A DNA stretch of 34,431 nt from an uncultured Bacilli bacterium (GCA_934095965.1 CAKOKR010000010.1:1-34431); one strand, 5' to 3'; shown: positions 14,177 to 21,041, counted from the stretch's first letter. Numbers and translations are program-made. Notes: generated from the letters alone by a model not told the origin.

Positions 14177-14205
14177 ATTATAATACAAGATAAGCTGTTT
14201 TACAA
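14177..14205 (-). promoter_or_regulatory. Promoter of the small hydrophobic peptide gene
   Basis: Read on the minus strand: TTGTAA (14205-14200), 17-base spacer, TATAAT (14182-14177). Predicted start about 14170. It fires away from the rluA-family gene and only the 22-codon peptide lies downstream, which supports that peptide being expressed. Confidence 0.7.
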
Positions 14206-14238
14206 GTAGTAAAATAGTGCTATTGCGGTTTAATTCTA

Positions 14239-14247
14239 TGATATAAT
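14239..14247 (+). promoter_or_regulatory. Extended -10 promoter for the pseudouridine synthase
   Basis: TGATATAAT (14239-14247), an extended -10 element; no clear -35. It lies 21 bases before the gene's ATG, giving a short leader with GAGGAAGTGA as ribosome site. Confidence 0.55.
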
Positions 14248-14267
14248 CATTAACGAGGAAGTGACTC

Positions 14268-14909
14268 ATGAAAAAGTTAAATATATTATATGAAGATAAA
14301 TACCTAATCATAGTTTATAAAAGACATGGTTTATTAACAATATCCCGTGATAATCATAAAGACATTAATTTATATGATGAAGTAAAAGAATATGAAAAAA
14401 AGAAAAATCCAAAGAATAAGATATTTATTGTTCATCGTCTGGATAAAGATACCAGTGGCTTAGTTGTATTTGCTAAAAATGAAAAAATAAAATATGCATT
14501 ACAAAATAATTGGGATAAAGTAATAAGAAAATATTATGCAGTAGTGGAAAAGCCTGTATTAGAAAATAAAACATTAATAAATTATTTGCAAGAATCTAAA
14601 ACTGGTGAAGTATTTGTAACAAACAATAAAGTAGTGGGTAAAAAAAGTATAACTAAATATGAGGTATTATCTAAAAATAATAAATGTAGCTTACTTGATA
14701 TTGAAATTAAAACAGGCAGAAAAAATCAAATCAGAGTTCAACTTGCATATATTCTTCATCCAATCATCGGTGATAAAAAATATGGTAAAACTAAGAATAA
14801 AGAAATGTTGCTACAAGCATATTACTTAAAATTTAATCATCCAGTTGATAATAAAGAAATTATTGTAGAGTCTGATATTGAAAAAAGTTTGACAAGCTAC
14901 TTGCAATAG
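14268..14909 (+). CDS. RluA-family RNA pseudouridine synthase
   Basis: A 213-residue pseudouridine synthase that isomerises uridine in rRNA or tRNA. The catalytic motif HRLDKDTSGLVVFAK is present with Asp59; the second family block, IKTGRKNQIRVQLAYILHPIIGDKKYG (about 140-166), is complete. There is no N-terminal S4 domain, so it is of the short RluA/TruC-like type, and the modified site cannot be assigned. The start ATG 14268 has GAGGAAGTGA upstream. It is the first clearly chromosomal gene right of the prophage. Its last two sense codons double as the -35 box of the tyrS leader promoter. Confidence 0.9.
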   Translation: MKKLNILYEDKYLIIVYKRHGLLTISRDNHKDINLYDEVKEYEKKKNPKNKIFIVHRLDKDTSGLVVFAKNEKIKYALQNNWDKVIRKYYAVVEKPVLENKTLINYLQESKTGEVFVTNNKVVGKKSITKYEVLSKNNKCSLLDIEIKTGRKNQIRVQLAYILHPIIGDKKYGKTKNKEMLLQAYYLKFNHPVDNKEIIVESDIEKSLTSYLQ

Positions 14910-14929
14910 ATAATTGTTTATGCTATAAT
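14901..14929 (+). promoter_or_regulatory. Promoter of the tyrS leader
   Basis: TTGCAA (14901-14906), 17-base spacer, TATAAT (14924-14929) with extended TGC before it. The -35 box is formed by the last two sense codons of the preceding gene. Predicted start about 14936. Confidence 0.8.
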
Positions 14930-14935
14930 TTATCC

Positions 14936-15055
14936 AATCAGTGATTGATGGAATTTACGACTCCGGAGCTGAATCGTTTAAATCGCGTTAAGATACATTA
15001 AGTTAAATAAAGGATGGTACCGTCATATATTGACTCCTTGGGTATCGTCCTTTTT
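14936..15055 (+). ncRNA. T-box leader controlling tyrS
   Basis: The leader contains GGATGGTACCGTC at 15012-15024, matching the conserved T-box (TGGTACCGCG-type) that pairs with the uncharged tRNA acceptor end. The downstream terminator pairs AAAGGATGGTACC (15009-15021) with GGTATCGTCCTTT (15041-15053), 13 pairs counting G-U, followed by a T-run. A TAC at 14956-14958 in GAATTTACGA is a candidate tyrosine specifier. The predicted leader is only about 120 nt, much shorter than the ~200 nt usual for Firmicutes T-boxes, so Stem I must be reduced; TCCA-a-TCA/TGA-TGGA (14932-14952) may be part of it. Uncharged tRNA-Tyr would allow read-through into tyrS. Confidence 0.85.
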
Positions 15056-15078
15056 ATATTTTTGAAAGGATGGTTTTT

Positions 15079-16311
15079 ATGACAAATTGGGAAGAATTAA
15101 AATGGAGAGGATTAGTTAAAGATGTTGCAGGTGATGATATCGAAGATAAAATTAATAATGAAAAAGTAACATTCTACTGGGGAACAGATCCAACTGCAGA
15201 TTCATTACATCTAGGTCATTATAGTTCCCTAATTACAGCAAAAAGATTAATGAAAATGGGACATAATCCAATACTTCTATGTGGTGGTGCAACTGGAAGA
15301 ATTGGAGACCCAAGACCAACTGCAGAAAGAGAAATAATGAGTATTGATAATCTTAATCACAATATTGAATGTATCAGAAAACAAATTGATAAAATATTTG
15401 ATGGTAAAGCAAAACTTGTTAATAATTATGACTGGTTCAAAGATTATAATTTCCTAGATTTTCTACGTGATGTAGGTAAATACATAAATGTAAATTATAT
15501 GCTTAACAAAGATATTATAGAAAGAAGATTAGAAACAGGTATAACGTATGCAGAATTTAGTTATATGTTAATTCAAGGTTTTGACTTTCTACACATGTAT
15601 GAAACAATAGGATGTACTATGCAAGTTGAAGGTTCTGATCAATGGGGCAACATCACAACAGGTATTGAATTAATTAGAAAAATGAAAGGTAAAGAAGCAT
15701 ATGCATTTACAATGCCATTAATACTTGATGCAACTGGTAAAAAATTTGGTAAGAGTGAAGGAAATGCATTATGGCTTGATAAAAGTAAAACATCCAGTTA
15801 TGAATTATATCAATATTTAATTAATACTGATGACACAAAAGTATATGAATATTTAAAAGTATTTACATTCTTAACACCTGAAAAAATTGATAGAATCATG
15901 ATAAAACAAAATGAAGCACCTCATTTAAGAATAGCTCAAAAAGCGTTAGCAAAAGAAATAATCACTGACTTACATGGTGAAGAAGAATTTAATAAAGCCT
16001 TAAATATATCTGAATGTTTATTCTCAGAAAAAATATGGAACTTAACTAGTGATGAAATAATAAATAACATTAAAGATGTACCAAGATTTACAACAAATGA
16101 AAACATATCTTTAGTAGATTTACTTGTAAATAATAATATAACATCAAGTAAAAGAGAAGCAAGAGAAATGATTTCTAATAATGCTATAAGTATTAATAAT
16201 AAAAAAATTAATGATTTAGAAAAAATAGTAACAAAAGATGATGCTATAGAATCAAAAGTATTATTAATTAAAAAGGGTAAGAAAAATTATTATCTAGGAC
16301 TTATTGATTAA
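15079..16311 (+). CDS. tyrS: Tyrosyl-tRNA synthetase
   Basis: A 410-residue class I tyrosyl-tRNA synthetase that charges tRNA-Tyr. The HIGH-type motif is HLGH (residues 44-47) and the KMSKS-type motif KFGKS (222-226). The tyrosine pocket region GFDFLHMYETIGCTMQVEGSDQWGN is intact, and a C-terminal S4 RNA-binding domain runs from about 345 (SLVDLLVNNNITSSKREAREMI). I choose ATG 15079: AAAGGA lies eight bases before it and overlaps the alternative ATG 15070. Regulated by the T-box directly upstream; ends in a terminator containing its own stop codon. Confidence 0.97.
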   Translation: MTNWEELKWRGLVKDVAGDDIEDKINNEKVTFYWGTDPTADSLHLGHYSSLITAKRLMKMGHNPILLCGGATGRIGDPRPTAEREIMSIDNLNHNIECIRKQIDKIFDGKAKLVNNYDWFKDYNFLDFLRDVGKYINVNYMLNKDIIERRLETGITYAEFSYMLIQGFDFLHMYETIGCTMQVEGSDQWGNITTGIELIRKMKGKEAYAFTMPLILDATGKKFGKSEGNALWLDKSKTSSYELYQYLINTDDTKVYEYLKVFTFLTPEKIDRIMIKQNEAPHLRIAQKALAKEIITDLHGEEEFNKALNISECLFSEKIWNLTSDEIINNIKDVPRFTTNENISLVDLLVNNNITSSKREAREMISNNAISINNKKINDLEKIVTKDDAIESKVLLIKKGKKNYYLGLID

Positions 16312-16320
16312 GTCCTTTTT
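16296..16320 (+). terminator. tyrS terminator including the stop codon
   Basis: AGGACTTA (16296-16303) and TAAGTCCT (16309-16316), 5-base loop, followed by a T-run to 16320. The tyrS stop TAA (16309-16311) is inside the stem. Confidence 0.85.
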
Positions 16321-16329
16321 GAATATCAA

Positions 16330-16355
16330 AAAAGAAGTCTTAGTTAACTTCTTTT
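16330..16355 (-). terminator. Terminator of the double-HTH regulator
   Basis: AAAAGAAGT (16330-16338) and ACTTCTTTT (16347-16355) form a 9-bp stem with an 8-base loop. Read on the minus strand it is followed by T residues and overlaps the end of the regulator gene. Confidence 0.72.
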
Positions 16356-16793
16356 CATTTCATTACTTGCACCAACTAACCAATCAATTGAAACGTTATA
16401 CTCTTTAGCAATTTGATATGCAAATGCTGTTAAAATAGTGGTATACCCTTTTTCATATGCACAAATAGTAGATGGTGAAGTATTCAGACTTTTTGCAAGA
16501 GTCTTTTGATTAATATTATAAATCTTTCTCAAATAGATTATTCTCTTGCCAATATCTTTTTTATCTAATTCATCTAGATCTTGAAAGATATCTTTTGTTT
16601 TTGATAAACCTGTCATATAATCTAAACTCAAATTATAATACTTAGCTAAAGTAATTAAATGTTTTAAAGGTATAATTTTTTTGCCTTTTTCCCATTCACC
16701 ATAACTTTGTTGACGAACTCCAAGAAGCTCACCAACTGCCTTTTGAGTTAGATTGTTATAATCACGTAAATCAAACAATCTGTCATTTTCCAC
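16344..16793 (-). CDS. Tandem-HTH (double XRE) transcriptional regulator
   Basis: A 149-residue protein made of two consecutive XRE/HTH_3 domains. Domain 1 (about 5-62) reads LRDYNNLTQKAVGELLGVRQQSYGEWEKGKKIIPL; domain 2 (about 82-142) reads LRKIYNINQKTLAKSLNTSPSTICAYEKGYTTI, each with the Q-x-x-[LV]-[AG] turn and the 'YE/WEKG' recognition end. No additional sensor domain. The likely start is GTG 16793. The gene faces away from the small gene at 16898, with an inverted repeat between them, suggesting autoregulation and control of that neighbour. Two DNA-binding domains in one chain may let a monomer span both half sites. Confidence 0.85.
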   Translation of the reverse strand: MENDRLFDLRDYNNLTQKAVGELLGVRQQSYGEWEKGKKIIPLKHLITLAKYYNLSLDYMTGLSKTKDIFQDLDELDKKDIGKRIIYLRKIYNINQKTLAKSLNTSPSTICAYEKGYTTILTAFAYQIAKEYNVSIDWLVGASNEMKRS

Positions 16794-16835
16794 ATCTCGT
16801 CACCATATTAATTTTCCCATTAAAAATAAAAATAT

Positions 16836-16858
16836 TCGTTTTTTACAGACAAATACGA
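16836..16858. promoter_or_regulatory. Inverted repeat, possible operator of the HTH regulator
   Basis: TTCGT (16836-16840) and ACGAA (16854-16858) are complementary 5-mers 13 bases apart, placed between the divergent regulator and the 81-residue gene, just upstream of the latter's -10. Short arms, so only suggestive. Confidence 0.4.
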
Positions 16859-16865
16859 AAAAATC

Positions 16866-16874
16866 TGGTATAAT
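16866..16874 (+). promoter_or_regulatory. Extended -10 promoter for the 81-residue protein
   Basis: TGGTATAAT (16866-16874), an extended -10 without a clear -35 at 17 bases; the region where a -35 would be overlaps the inverted repeat. Confidence 0.6.
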
Positions 16875-16897
16875 TTATTTAAGAAAAGAGTGATGAT

Positions 16898-17143
16898 ATG
16901 AAAGAATATTTAAAAATAAGTAAAAATTTAGCAAAAAAACAAACTATAGAAAGCATTGAACTTGAAATAATTTATGAATTTTTAATATTAGAAAATAAAG
17001 AAATGACTATAACTAAAATAGATACAGTATATGTCTTTAATAAAAAAGAATATTATAACTTAGTTGATAATGCTATAAACAATTTAAACAATAAATTAAT
17101 TACTAAACTAAAAAGAGATAATAATAAAATTATTCTGGGTTAA
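16898..17143 (+). CDS. Hypothetical protein, 81 residues
   Basis: A charged, Lys/Asn/Ile-rich protein of mixed predicted structure (KEYLKISKNLAKKQTIESIELEIIYEFL, then YYNLVDNAINNLNNKLITKL). No family recognised; the last 25 residues form an amphipathic helix. AAGAGTGATGAT lies before ATG 16898 as a modest ribosome site. Being divergent from the tandem-HTH regulator, with a shared intergenic inverted repeat, it may be that regulator's target. It could be a small regulatory or binding partner, but there is no direct evidence. Confidence 0.6.
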   Translation: MKEYLKISKNLAKKQTIESIELEIIYEFLILENKEMTITKIDTVYVFNKKEYYNLVDNAINNLNNKLITKLKRDNNKIILG

Positions 17144-17193
17144 TGTAATTATCATGAAAAAATAGATACATATTATACTTTAGGAGGGTTATT

Positions 17194-17403
17194 ATGTATC
17201 AAGAGTTTTATCAAGGTGATAGACAATTTTTTGTACCATTCTTGCTTGGAGGTCTAGCAGGTGGAGCAGCCGTAGGTTTATCTCGTCCAAGACCAATTTA
17301 TAATGTTGCACCTCAACAAGGAATGTATCAGTCAAATGGAATGCCATATTACCAAAGTTCATATAGTTACTATCAACCAATACCTAGAGTATATTATTAT
17401 TAA
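17194..17403 (+). CDS. Small Gly/Tyr-rich membrane or coat-type protein
   Basis: A 69-residue protein with a strong ribosome site (TTTAGGAGGGTTATT). It has a short hydrophobic Gly-rich span FVPFLLGGLAGGAAVGL followed by RPRPI and a Tyr/Gln/Ser/Pro-rich tail ending PRVYYY. Such 'one Gly-rich hairpin span plus Tyr-rich tail' proteins are common in spore-forming Firmicutes, and many are in the spore or its coat. Upstream, CATATTATA (17169-17177) resembles a sigma-K -10 (CATANNNTA), though without a clean -35. A sporulation role is an inference. Its last four bases overlap the convergent rodA end. Confidence 0.6.
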   Translation: MYQEFYQGDRQFFVPFLLGGLAGGAAVGLSRPRPIYNVAPQQGMYQSNGMPYYQSSYSYYQPIPRVYYY

Positions 17404-18494
17404 GTCATATGAAAATATGGCTTTTTAAATGCTATACCTAAAAATAAAAAATAAATTATTATAGTTGAACCTCCATAAGATAAAAAGGGTAAAGGTATAC
17501 CAATGATAGGCAAAAGTCCAAGATTCATAGATATATTTATAATTTGACCAAATAAAAACATCATAGTAAAAGCCATAAGTACATATTTAACTAAACTTTT
17601 TTTACTACAAAAAATCTTATTAATTAAATAAACATCCATTAAAAAATAAAGAATAAAAACAATAAAACCAAATATAAAACCAAAATTAGTAACTATATAT
17701 GAAAATATAAAATCAGTATGTGCCTCAGGTATATAAATTCTATTAGAAAATAATAAATTAAAAGCATTTGATGAACCAATACCAATCAAAGCATTATCTA
17801 ACTGATATGAATTCATAGTTTTAAAAGTAACTAATCTCTCAACTCTATAAAAAAAACTAGTACCAATTAAACTAATAAGTAAATCTTTATTAAATAAATA
17901 TAAATATATAAATAGTGAAAAAAATAAAATAATTAAAAAAATTACTAAATAATACCAAAATTTATGTATAGCACTAAGAAGTATAATAGCTAAATCAATA
18001 ATTAAATAAAAAATTATAGCACCCGTATCTGGTTCTAAAAAAACAAGTACCGAAGGAATAATAGTTAAAATAAATACTTTACTTAAGAAAATTATTTCAC
18101 TTTTAATACCAGTATTATTATAGTTATATAAAATATTAGAAAGTACTAAACATAGTGATAACTTCATAAGTTCACTTGGTTGAAAAGAAAAGAATTTCAA
18201 TTTAATCCAAGCTCTAGCACCATTTATAACATCACCAAATATTAAACAATATAAAAGTAACCCAACAGAAATTACATATAAAACTATTGAATATTTAAAT
18301 AACTTCTTAGTATTTATTTTTTGCACTACATAAAAACTAATAATTCCAACACCAAACCATATAATTTGTTTTAAATAATTATATTTATATAATATACTTA
18401 TATTTCTAGTATTATATAATGTAACAATACTTAAAATCATTAATAGACCTAGTGGTATAACAAAAATTTCCTTTTTACTTAATAACTTTTTCAT
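17400..18494 (-). CDS. rodA: RodA/FtsW/SpoVE-type peptidoglycan glycosyltransferase
   Basis: A 364-residue SEDS-family integral membrane protein with about ten transmembrane segments. It polymerises lipid II into glycan strands together with a class B penicillin-binding protein. SEDS signatures present: NGARAWIKL with FSFQPSELMKL, LVFLEPDTGAIIFY, the PEAHTDFIFS extracellular loop, and NISMNLGLLPIIGIPLPFLSYGGS near the end. The catalytic Asp expected in the family lies in the EPDTGA region. The RodA (rod shape) versus FtsW or SpoVE assignment is by general resemblance; no adjacent PBP2 helps to decide. Monocistronic, convergent with the preceding small gene. Confidence 0.85.
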   Translation of the reverse strand: MKKLLSKKEIFVIPLGLLMILSIVTLYNTRNISILYKYNYLKQIIWFGVGIISFYVVQKINTKKLFKYSIVLYVISVGLLLYCLIFGDVINGARAWIKLKFFSFQPSELMKLSLCLVLSNILYNYNNTGIKSEIIFLSKVFILTIIPSVLVFLEPDTGAIIFYLIIDLAIILLSAIHKFWYYLVIFLIILFFSLFIYLYLFNKDLLISLIGTSFFYRVERLVTFKTMNSYQLDNALIGIGSSNAFNLLFSNRIYIPEAHTDFIFSYIVTNFGFIFGFIVFILYFLMDVYLINKIFCSKKSLVKYVLMAFTMMFLFGQIINISMNLGLLPIIGIPLPFLSYGGSTIIIYFLFLGIAFKKPYFHMT

Positions 18495-18549
18495 ATTAGT
18501 ATTATGTGTATTTTTTTTAGTATTATCATAAAATATAGTGAGGTGGAAA

Positions 18550-18846
18550 ATGGATAAGTTACCTAAAGTATTTGCAAACCCAATAAATAAGAAAATAAAT
18601 AATTATCAAGACTTATATTATAGTGATCGTACCCCGAAAGTTTTATCTAAAAAAGATGTAAATAAAAAAATAAATGAAATATTTGGTTCACTAAATCATG
18701 TTTACAAAAGTAGGGTAAGAATAACTTTAAAAGATGAAGTGCTTGATGAAGTAATCGTAGGTAAAACAAGTATATATCTTTTAACTATAGATAATAAAAA
18801 AATAAAGATAACAGATATCATAGACATAGAAAAAAGTATATCTTAG
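18550..18846 (+). CDS. Hypothetical protein, 98 residues
   Basis: A protein starting MDKLPKVFANPINKKINNYQ, with the ribosome site GAGGTGGAAA (18540-18549) very close to ATG 18550; a GTG at 18538 is less likely. The N-terminal half is basic and probably disordered. The C-terminal half (VRITLKDEVLDEVIVGKTSIYLLTIDNKKIKITDIIDI) looks like a small five-stranded barrel ending in a 'I-x-D-I' strand, reminiscent of Sm/SH3-like RNA- or protein-binding folds. I do not recognise a named family. Its last four bases overlap the convergent EIIB-like gene. Confidence 0.6.
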   Translation: MDKLPKVFANPINKKINNYQDLYYSDRTPKVLSKKDVNKKINEIFGSLNHVYKSRVRITLKDEVLDEVIVGKTSIYLLTIDNKKIKITDIIDIEKSIS

Positions 18847-19160
18847 ATAATTTCTTCGATATACTTTTTTAATTGTTTTGCATTTTTATCAAATATTATT
18901 TTAAGTTGGTTATCAATTTCTACGATGCCTTTTGCACCAAGTTTTTGAATACCATCTTTATTAGCTAAAGTTACATCTTTTAAAATAACTTTAAGTCTAG
19001 ACATATTACATTCTGCATTAACTATATTATCTTTACCACCTAGGTATGTAATAAGTTTATTAGCTTCGACTTTAAAATCTCTTTTAGATAATTTAACTAT
19101 AACTAATGAAATAATAATAAGAATAATAGCTATAACTATGTATTCAATATATGTTTTCAA
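18843..19160 (-). CDS. Membrane-anchored PTS EIIB-like protein
   Basis: A 105-residue protein: one N-terminal transmembrane segment (IEYIVIAIILIIISLVIVKL) followed by a glucose-type PTS EIIB domain (about 30-105). Family features are YLGGKDNIVNAECNMSRLKV, corresponding to 'LGGkeNIxxvdxCxTRLRv' with the phospho-acceptor Cys retained, and LGAKGIVEIDNQLKIIF near the end, corresponding to 'lGAkGvvxxgxxvQvif'. No EIIC or EIIA is adjacent, so this is a solitary, anchored EIIB domain. It could be a phospho-relay or regulatory module, not a sugar transporter. Likely TTG start with GGTGAT upstream. Confidence 0.75.
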   Translation of the reverse strand: MKTYIEYIVIAIILIIISLVIVKLSKRDFKVEANKLITYLGGKDNIVNAECNMSRLKVILKDVTLANKDGIQKLGAKGIVEIDNQLKIIFDKNAKQLKKYIEEII

Positions 19161-19220
19161 AATATCATCACCATATTAATCATACCATAATTTATCAAAA
19201 AGATAAAGTAAAAAGCATAC

Positions 19221-19247
19221 ACTTATTTCAAATGTTTTCATAAATTA
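19221..19247 (+). promoter_or_regulatory. Sigma-K-like promoter for the CotZ-like gene
   Basis: AC (19221-19222), 16 bases, CATAAATTA (19239-19247): fits the mother-cell sigma-K pattern AC-N16/17-CATANNNTA known from Bacillus. The identical layout precedes the YjcZ-like gene at 20926. Confidence 0.5.
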
Positions 19248-19279
19248 TTAATGAAAGTACATGAAAGGGTGATTAGTTT

Positions 19280-19717
19280 ATGAATAAAGAAAATAGAACA
19301 GATGGAAACTGCATTAATGAAATACTATGTGTTATATTAGTTTTACAAGAAAATGCTTGTCCAGATAATTGCTTACAAACTTGTGATAGACCAGTTTTAG
19401 GTGGAGGCACTAATTGTTTAATATGTAATACTAGACCTGTTATGCTTTATACTTGTGGTGGAAATGGAATTCCTTGGAGCATGCCAATAACAAAAGATTC
19501 AACTGCAACATGCACTGGTAACACAGATACATGTTCAAATGTATTTAGAGTAGAAAAGATAGAAGGAAACTGTTGTACATTTAGAGTTTTAGCAGATAAC
19601 ACTGATGAAACAAGCATTTATCCATATGTTGCTACGAATGTATTCTTTACAATGGATTGTAGTTGTTTATGTTGTATAAGATGTCTATCAGACACATATG
19701 TAGATTGTCTTTGTTAA
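19280..19717 (+). CDS. CotZ/CotY-like cysteine-rich spore coat protein
   Basis: A 145-residue protein with 19 cysteines, rich in CxxC and CC pairs. It resembles CotZ/CotY of the spore crust and exosporium: an N-terminal helix leading into NEILCVILVLQENACPDNC, then VLGGGTNCLICNTRPVMLYTCGG, and the family-typical FRVEKIEGNCCTFRVLAD followed by VFFTMDCSCLCCIRCL. CotZ-type proteins form disulphide-linked outer spore layers. The ribosome site GAAAGGGTGATT precedes ATG 19280, and a sigma-K-like promoter lies upstream. It is strong evidence that the organism makes, or recently made, spores. Confidence 0.82.
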   Translation: MNKENRTDGNCINEILCVILVLQENACPDNCLQTCDRPVLGGGTNCLICNTRPVMLYTCGGNGIPWSMPITKDSTATCTGNTDTCSNVFRVEKIEGNCCTFRVLADNTDETSIYPYVATNVFFTMDCSCLCCIRCLSDTYVDCLC

Positions 19718-19724
19718 ATATTAA

Positions 19725-19748
19725 AAAAAGCACTTAATTGTGCTTTTT
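19725..19748. terminator. Bidirectional terminator between CotZ-like and PrsA-like genes
   Basis: AAAAAGCAC (19725-19733) and GTGCTTTTT (19740-19748), 6-base loop. It serves the plus-strand coat gene and, from the other side, the convergent foldase gene. Confidence 0.82.
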
Positions 19749-19756
19749 GCATGCAA

Positions 19757-20788
19757 CTATTTAGAACTATTATTTTGTTGAATAGTTAAAAGTGCATTTT
19801 GAATATAATTAGAATATTGTTTTTTCATTTCATCATCTTGAATTTCCATCTTATATTCTTTTCTATAATGTTGTAATGCATTTAAACCAATACTACTTTT
19901 ATTATTAGTAATGTATTTTTCCGCAAGTGTTTCTTTTATACTATCTTTTAAATTTTCTAAAGTATCTTTTTCATAAGTTTTAACCTTTAATATTACATGA
20001 TATCCAAGTTCAGTAGTAATAACTGAAGTAGAGTATTCACCATCTTTTAAAGATTTAGCAGCTTTAACTAATTCATCATATTTACTAGATAAAGAACCAT
20101 AATTTATTTTACCTAGTGCACCACCTTTATCTTTATTAGAATCATCTTCAGAATATTCTTTAGCAAGTTTAGTAAATGCTTCAGTTATATTTTCGCCATT
20201 CTTTTTAGCAGTATTTAACTTATCAATTACTTCATTAGCTTTTTTCTTAGCTTCTTCTTCAGCCGCTTTCTTTTCATCATCAGTAGCACCTTTTTTAACA
20301 TTACTTGTTATAAGAATATGATTAATTTCCATATCTCCGATAGCATCATTTTTATAATAGTTTTCTATTTCTTTATCAGTTATCTTAGTTTTAGCATATT
20401 CTTCGATAGCATGACTTTGTAAATATGATAAGTATGCATAATCTTTATAAGCATCTATTGTATTATATCCAGATCCTTGAAGTGCTTCAAGAAGTTTATC
20501 TTCACCACCATATTGTTCTTTCAAACTATTAATTAAAGCATCAGCATTCTTACTTGCAGTATCTTTATAATCTTCAAATTCAGTTTCACAAATGTATTTA
20601 TCTACCATTGAAATTAATGAATTTAAACCATATTCATTTTTAATCAATTCATAGAAATCATCAACACTTATTTTTTCCCCATCTTTGAAAGTTACAATTG
20701 CTTCCTTTCCATTTTCTAGTTTTGGTACTTTACCACAGCCACTTGCTAGTAGCATTATCGCACATAGTGCAAAAATCTTTTTTTTCAT
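19757..20788 (-). CDS. prsA: PrsA-like parvulin foldase lipoprotein
   Basis: A 343-residue extracellular foldase of the PrsA/SurA-type peptidyl-prolyl isomerases. It has a lipoprotein signal peptide (MKKKIFALCAIMLLASGCGK) with the lipobox LASGC, so it is anchored to the outer face of the membrane. A central parvulin (PPIC) domain spans about 150-265, with INHILITS, KLAKEYSEDDSNKDKGGALGKINYG and the strand TELGYHVILKVKTY. Flanking helices form the chaperone part. PrsA proteins help secreted proteins fold after Sec export. It has its own strong promoter and a shared terminator. Confidence 0.9.
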   Translation of the reverse strand: MKKKIFALCAIMLLASGCGKVPKLENGKEAIVTFKDGEKISVDDFYELIKNEYGLNSLISMVDKYICETEFEDYKDTASKNADALINSLKEQYGGEDKLLEALQGSGYNTIDAYKDYAYLSYLQSHAIEEYAKTKITDKEIENYYKNDAIGDMEINHILITSNVKKGATDDEKKAAEEEAKKKANEVIDKLNTAKKNGENITEAFTKLAKEYSEDDSNKDKGGALGKINYGSLSSKYDELVKAAKSLKDGEYSTSVITTELGYHVILKVKTYEKDTLENLKDSIKETLAEKYITNNKSSIGLNALQHYRKEYKMEIQDDEMKKQYSNYIQNALLTIQQNNSSK

Positions 20789-20811
20789 TTTCTATCTCTC
20801 CTTATGTAGGT

Positions 20812-20840
20812 ATTATAACAATAATTTTCTTATTTTACAA
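20812..20840 (-). promoter_or_regulatory. Promoter of the PrsA-like gene
   Basis: On the minus strand: TTGTAA (20840-20835), 17-base spacer, TATAAT (20817-20812) with an extended TG. The ribosome site AAGGAGAGATAG follows before the ATG at 20788. Confidence 0.8.
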
Positions 20841-20864
20841 TGTTTTTAGGTATTTTTTGCCCTC

Positions 20865-20891
20865 ACAAATATAAAAATAAACCATAGAATA
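20865..20891 (+). promoter_or_regulatory. Sigma-K-like promoter for the YjcZ-like pair
   Basis: AC (20865-20866), 16 bases, CATAGAATA (20883-20891), matching AC-N16-CATANNNTA, the same layout and spacing as before the CotZ-like gene. Confidence 0.55.
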
Positions 20892-20925
20892 CTAGTGAAA
20901 AGACAAAATAAAGGAGGAAAGTTTT

Positions 20926-21012
20926 ATGAATCACTGTGGAAATGGCCTTGGAGCTGCAATAATTTTAGTACTATTTATTCTTTTAATTATCATAGTAGGG
21001 GCCTTTATCTAA
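20926..21012 (+). CDS. YjcZ-family sporulation-type small membrane protein
   Basis: A 28-residue protein with strong ribosome site AAAGGAGGAAAG before ATG 20926. The sequence starts MNHCGNGLGAAIILVLFILL and ends IIIVGAFI, matching the YjcZ/'sporulation protein YjcZ' pattern (Gly/polar start, then 'fxLIvVLFILLIIVGa'). These tiny single-span proteins are made in sporulating Bacillus; their mechanism is not established. It is followed within 30 bases by a related small gene and preceded by a sigma-K-like promoter. Confidence 0.78.
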   Translation: MNHCGNGLGAAIILVLFILLIIIVGAFI

Positions 21013-21041
21013 ATTTTTAAAATATATATAAGGAGGTTAAA

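Noticed and set aside
13624..14260. tRNA gene as prophage attachment site
   Set aside because: No cloverleaf, no TTC-loop GTTCRANNC or CCA end could be found on either strand in this interval or elsewhere in the window.
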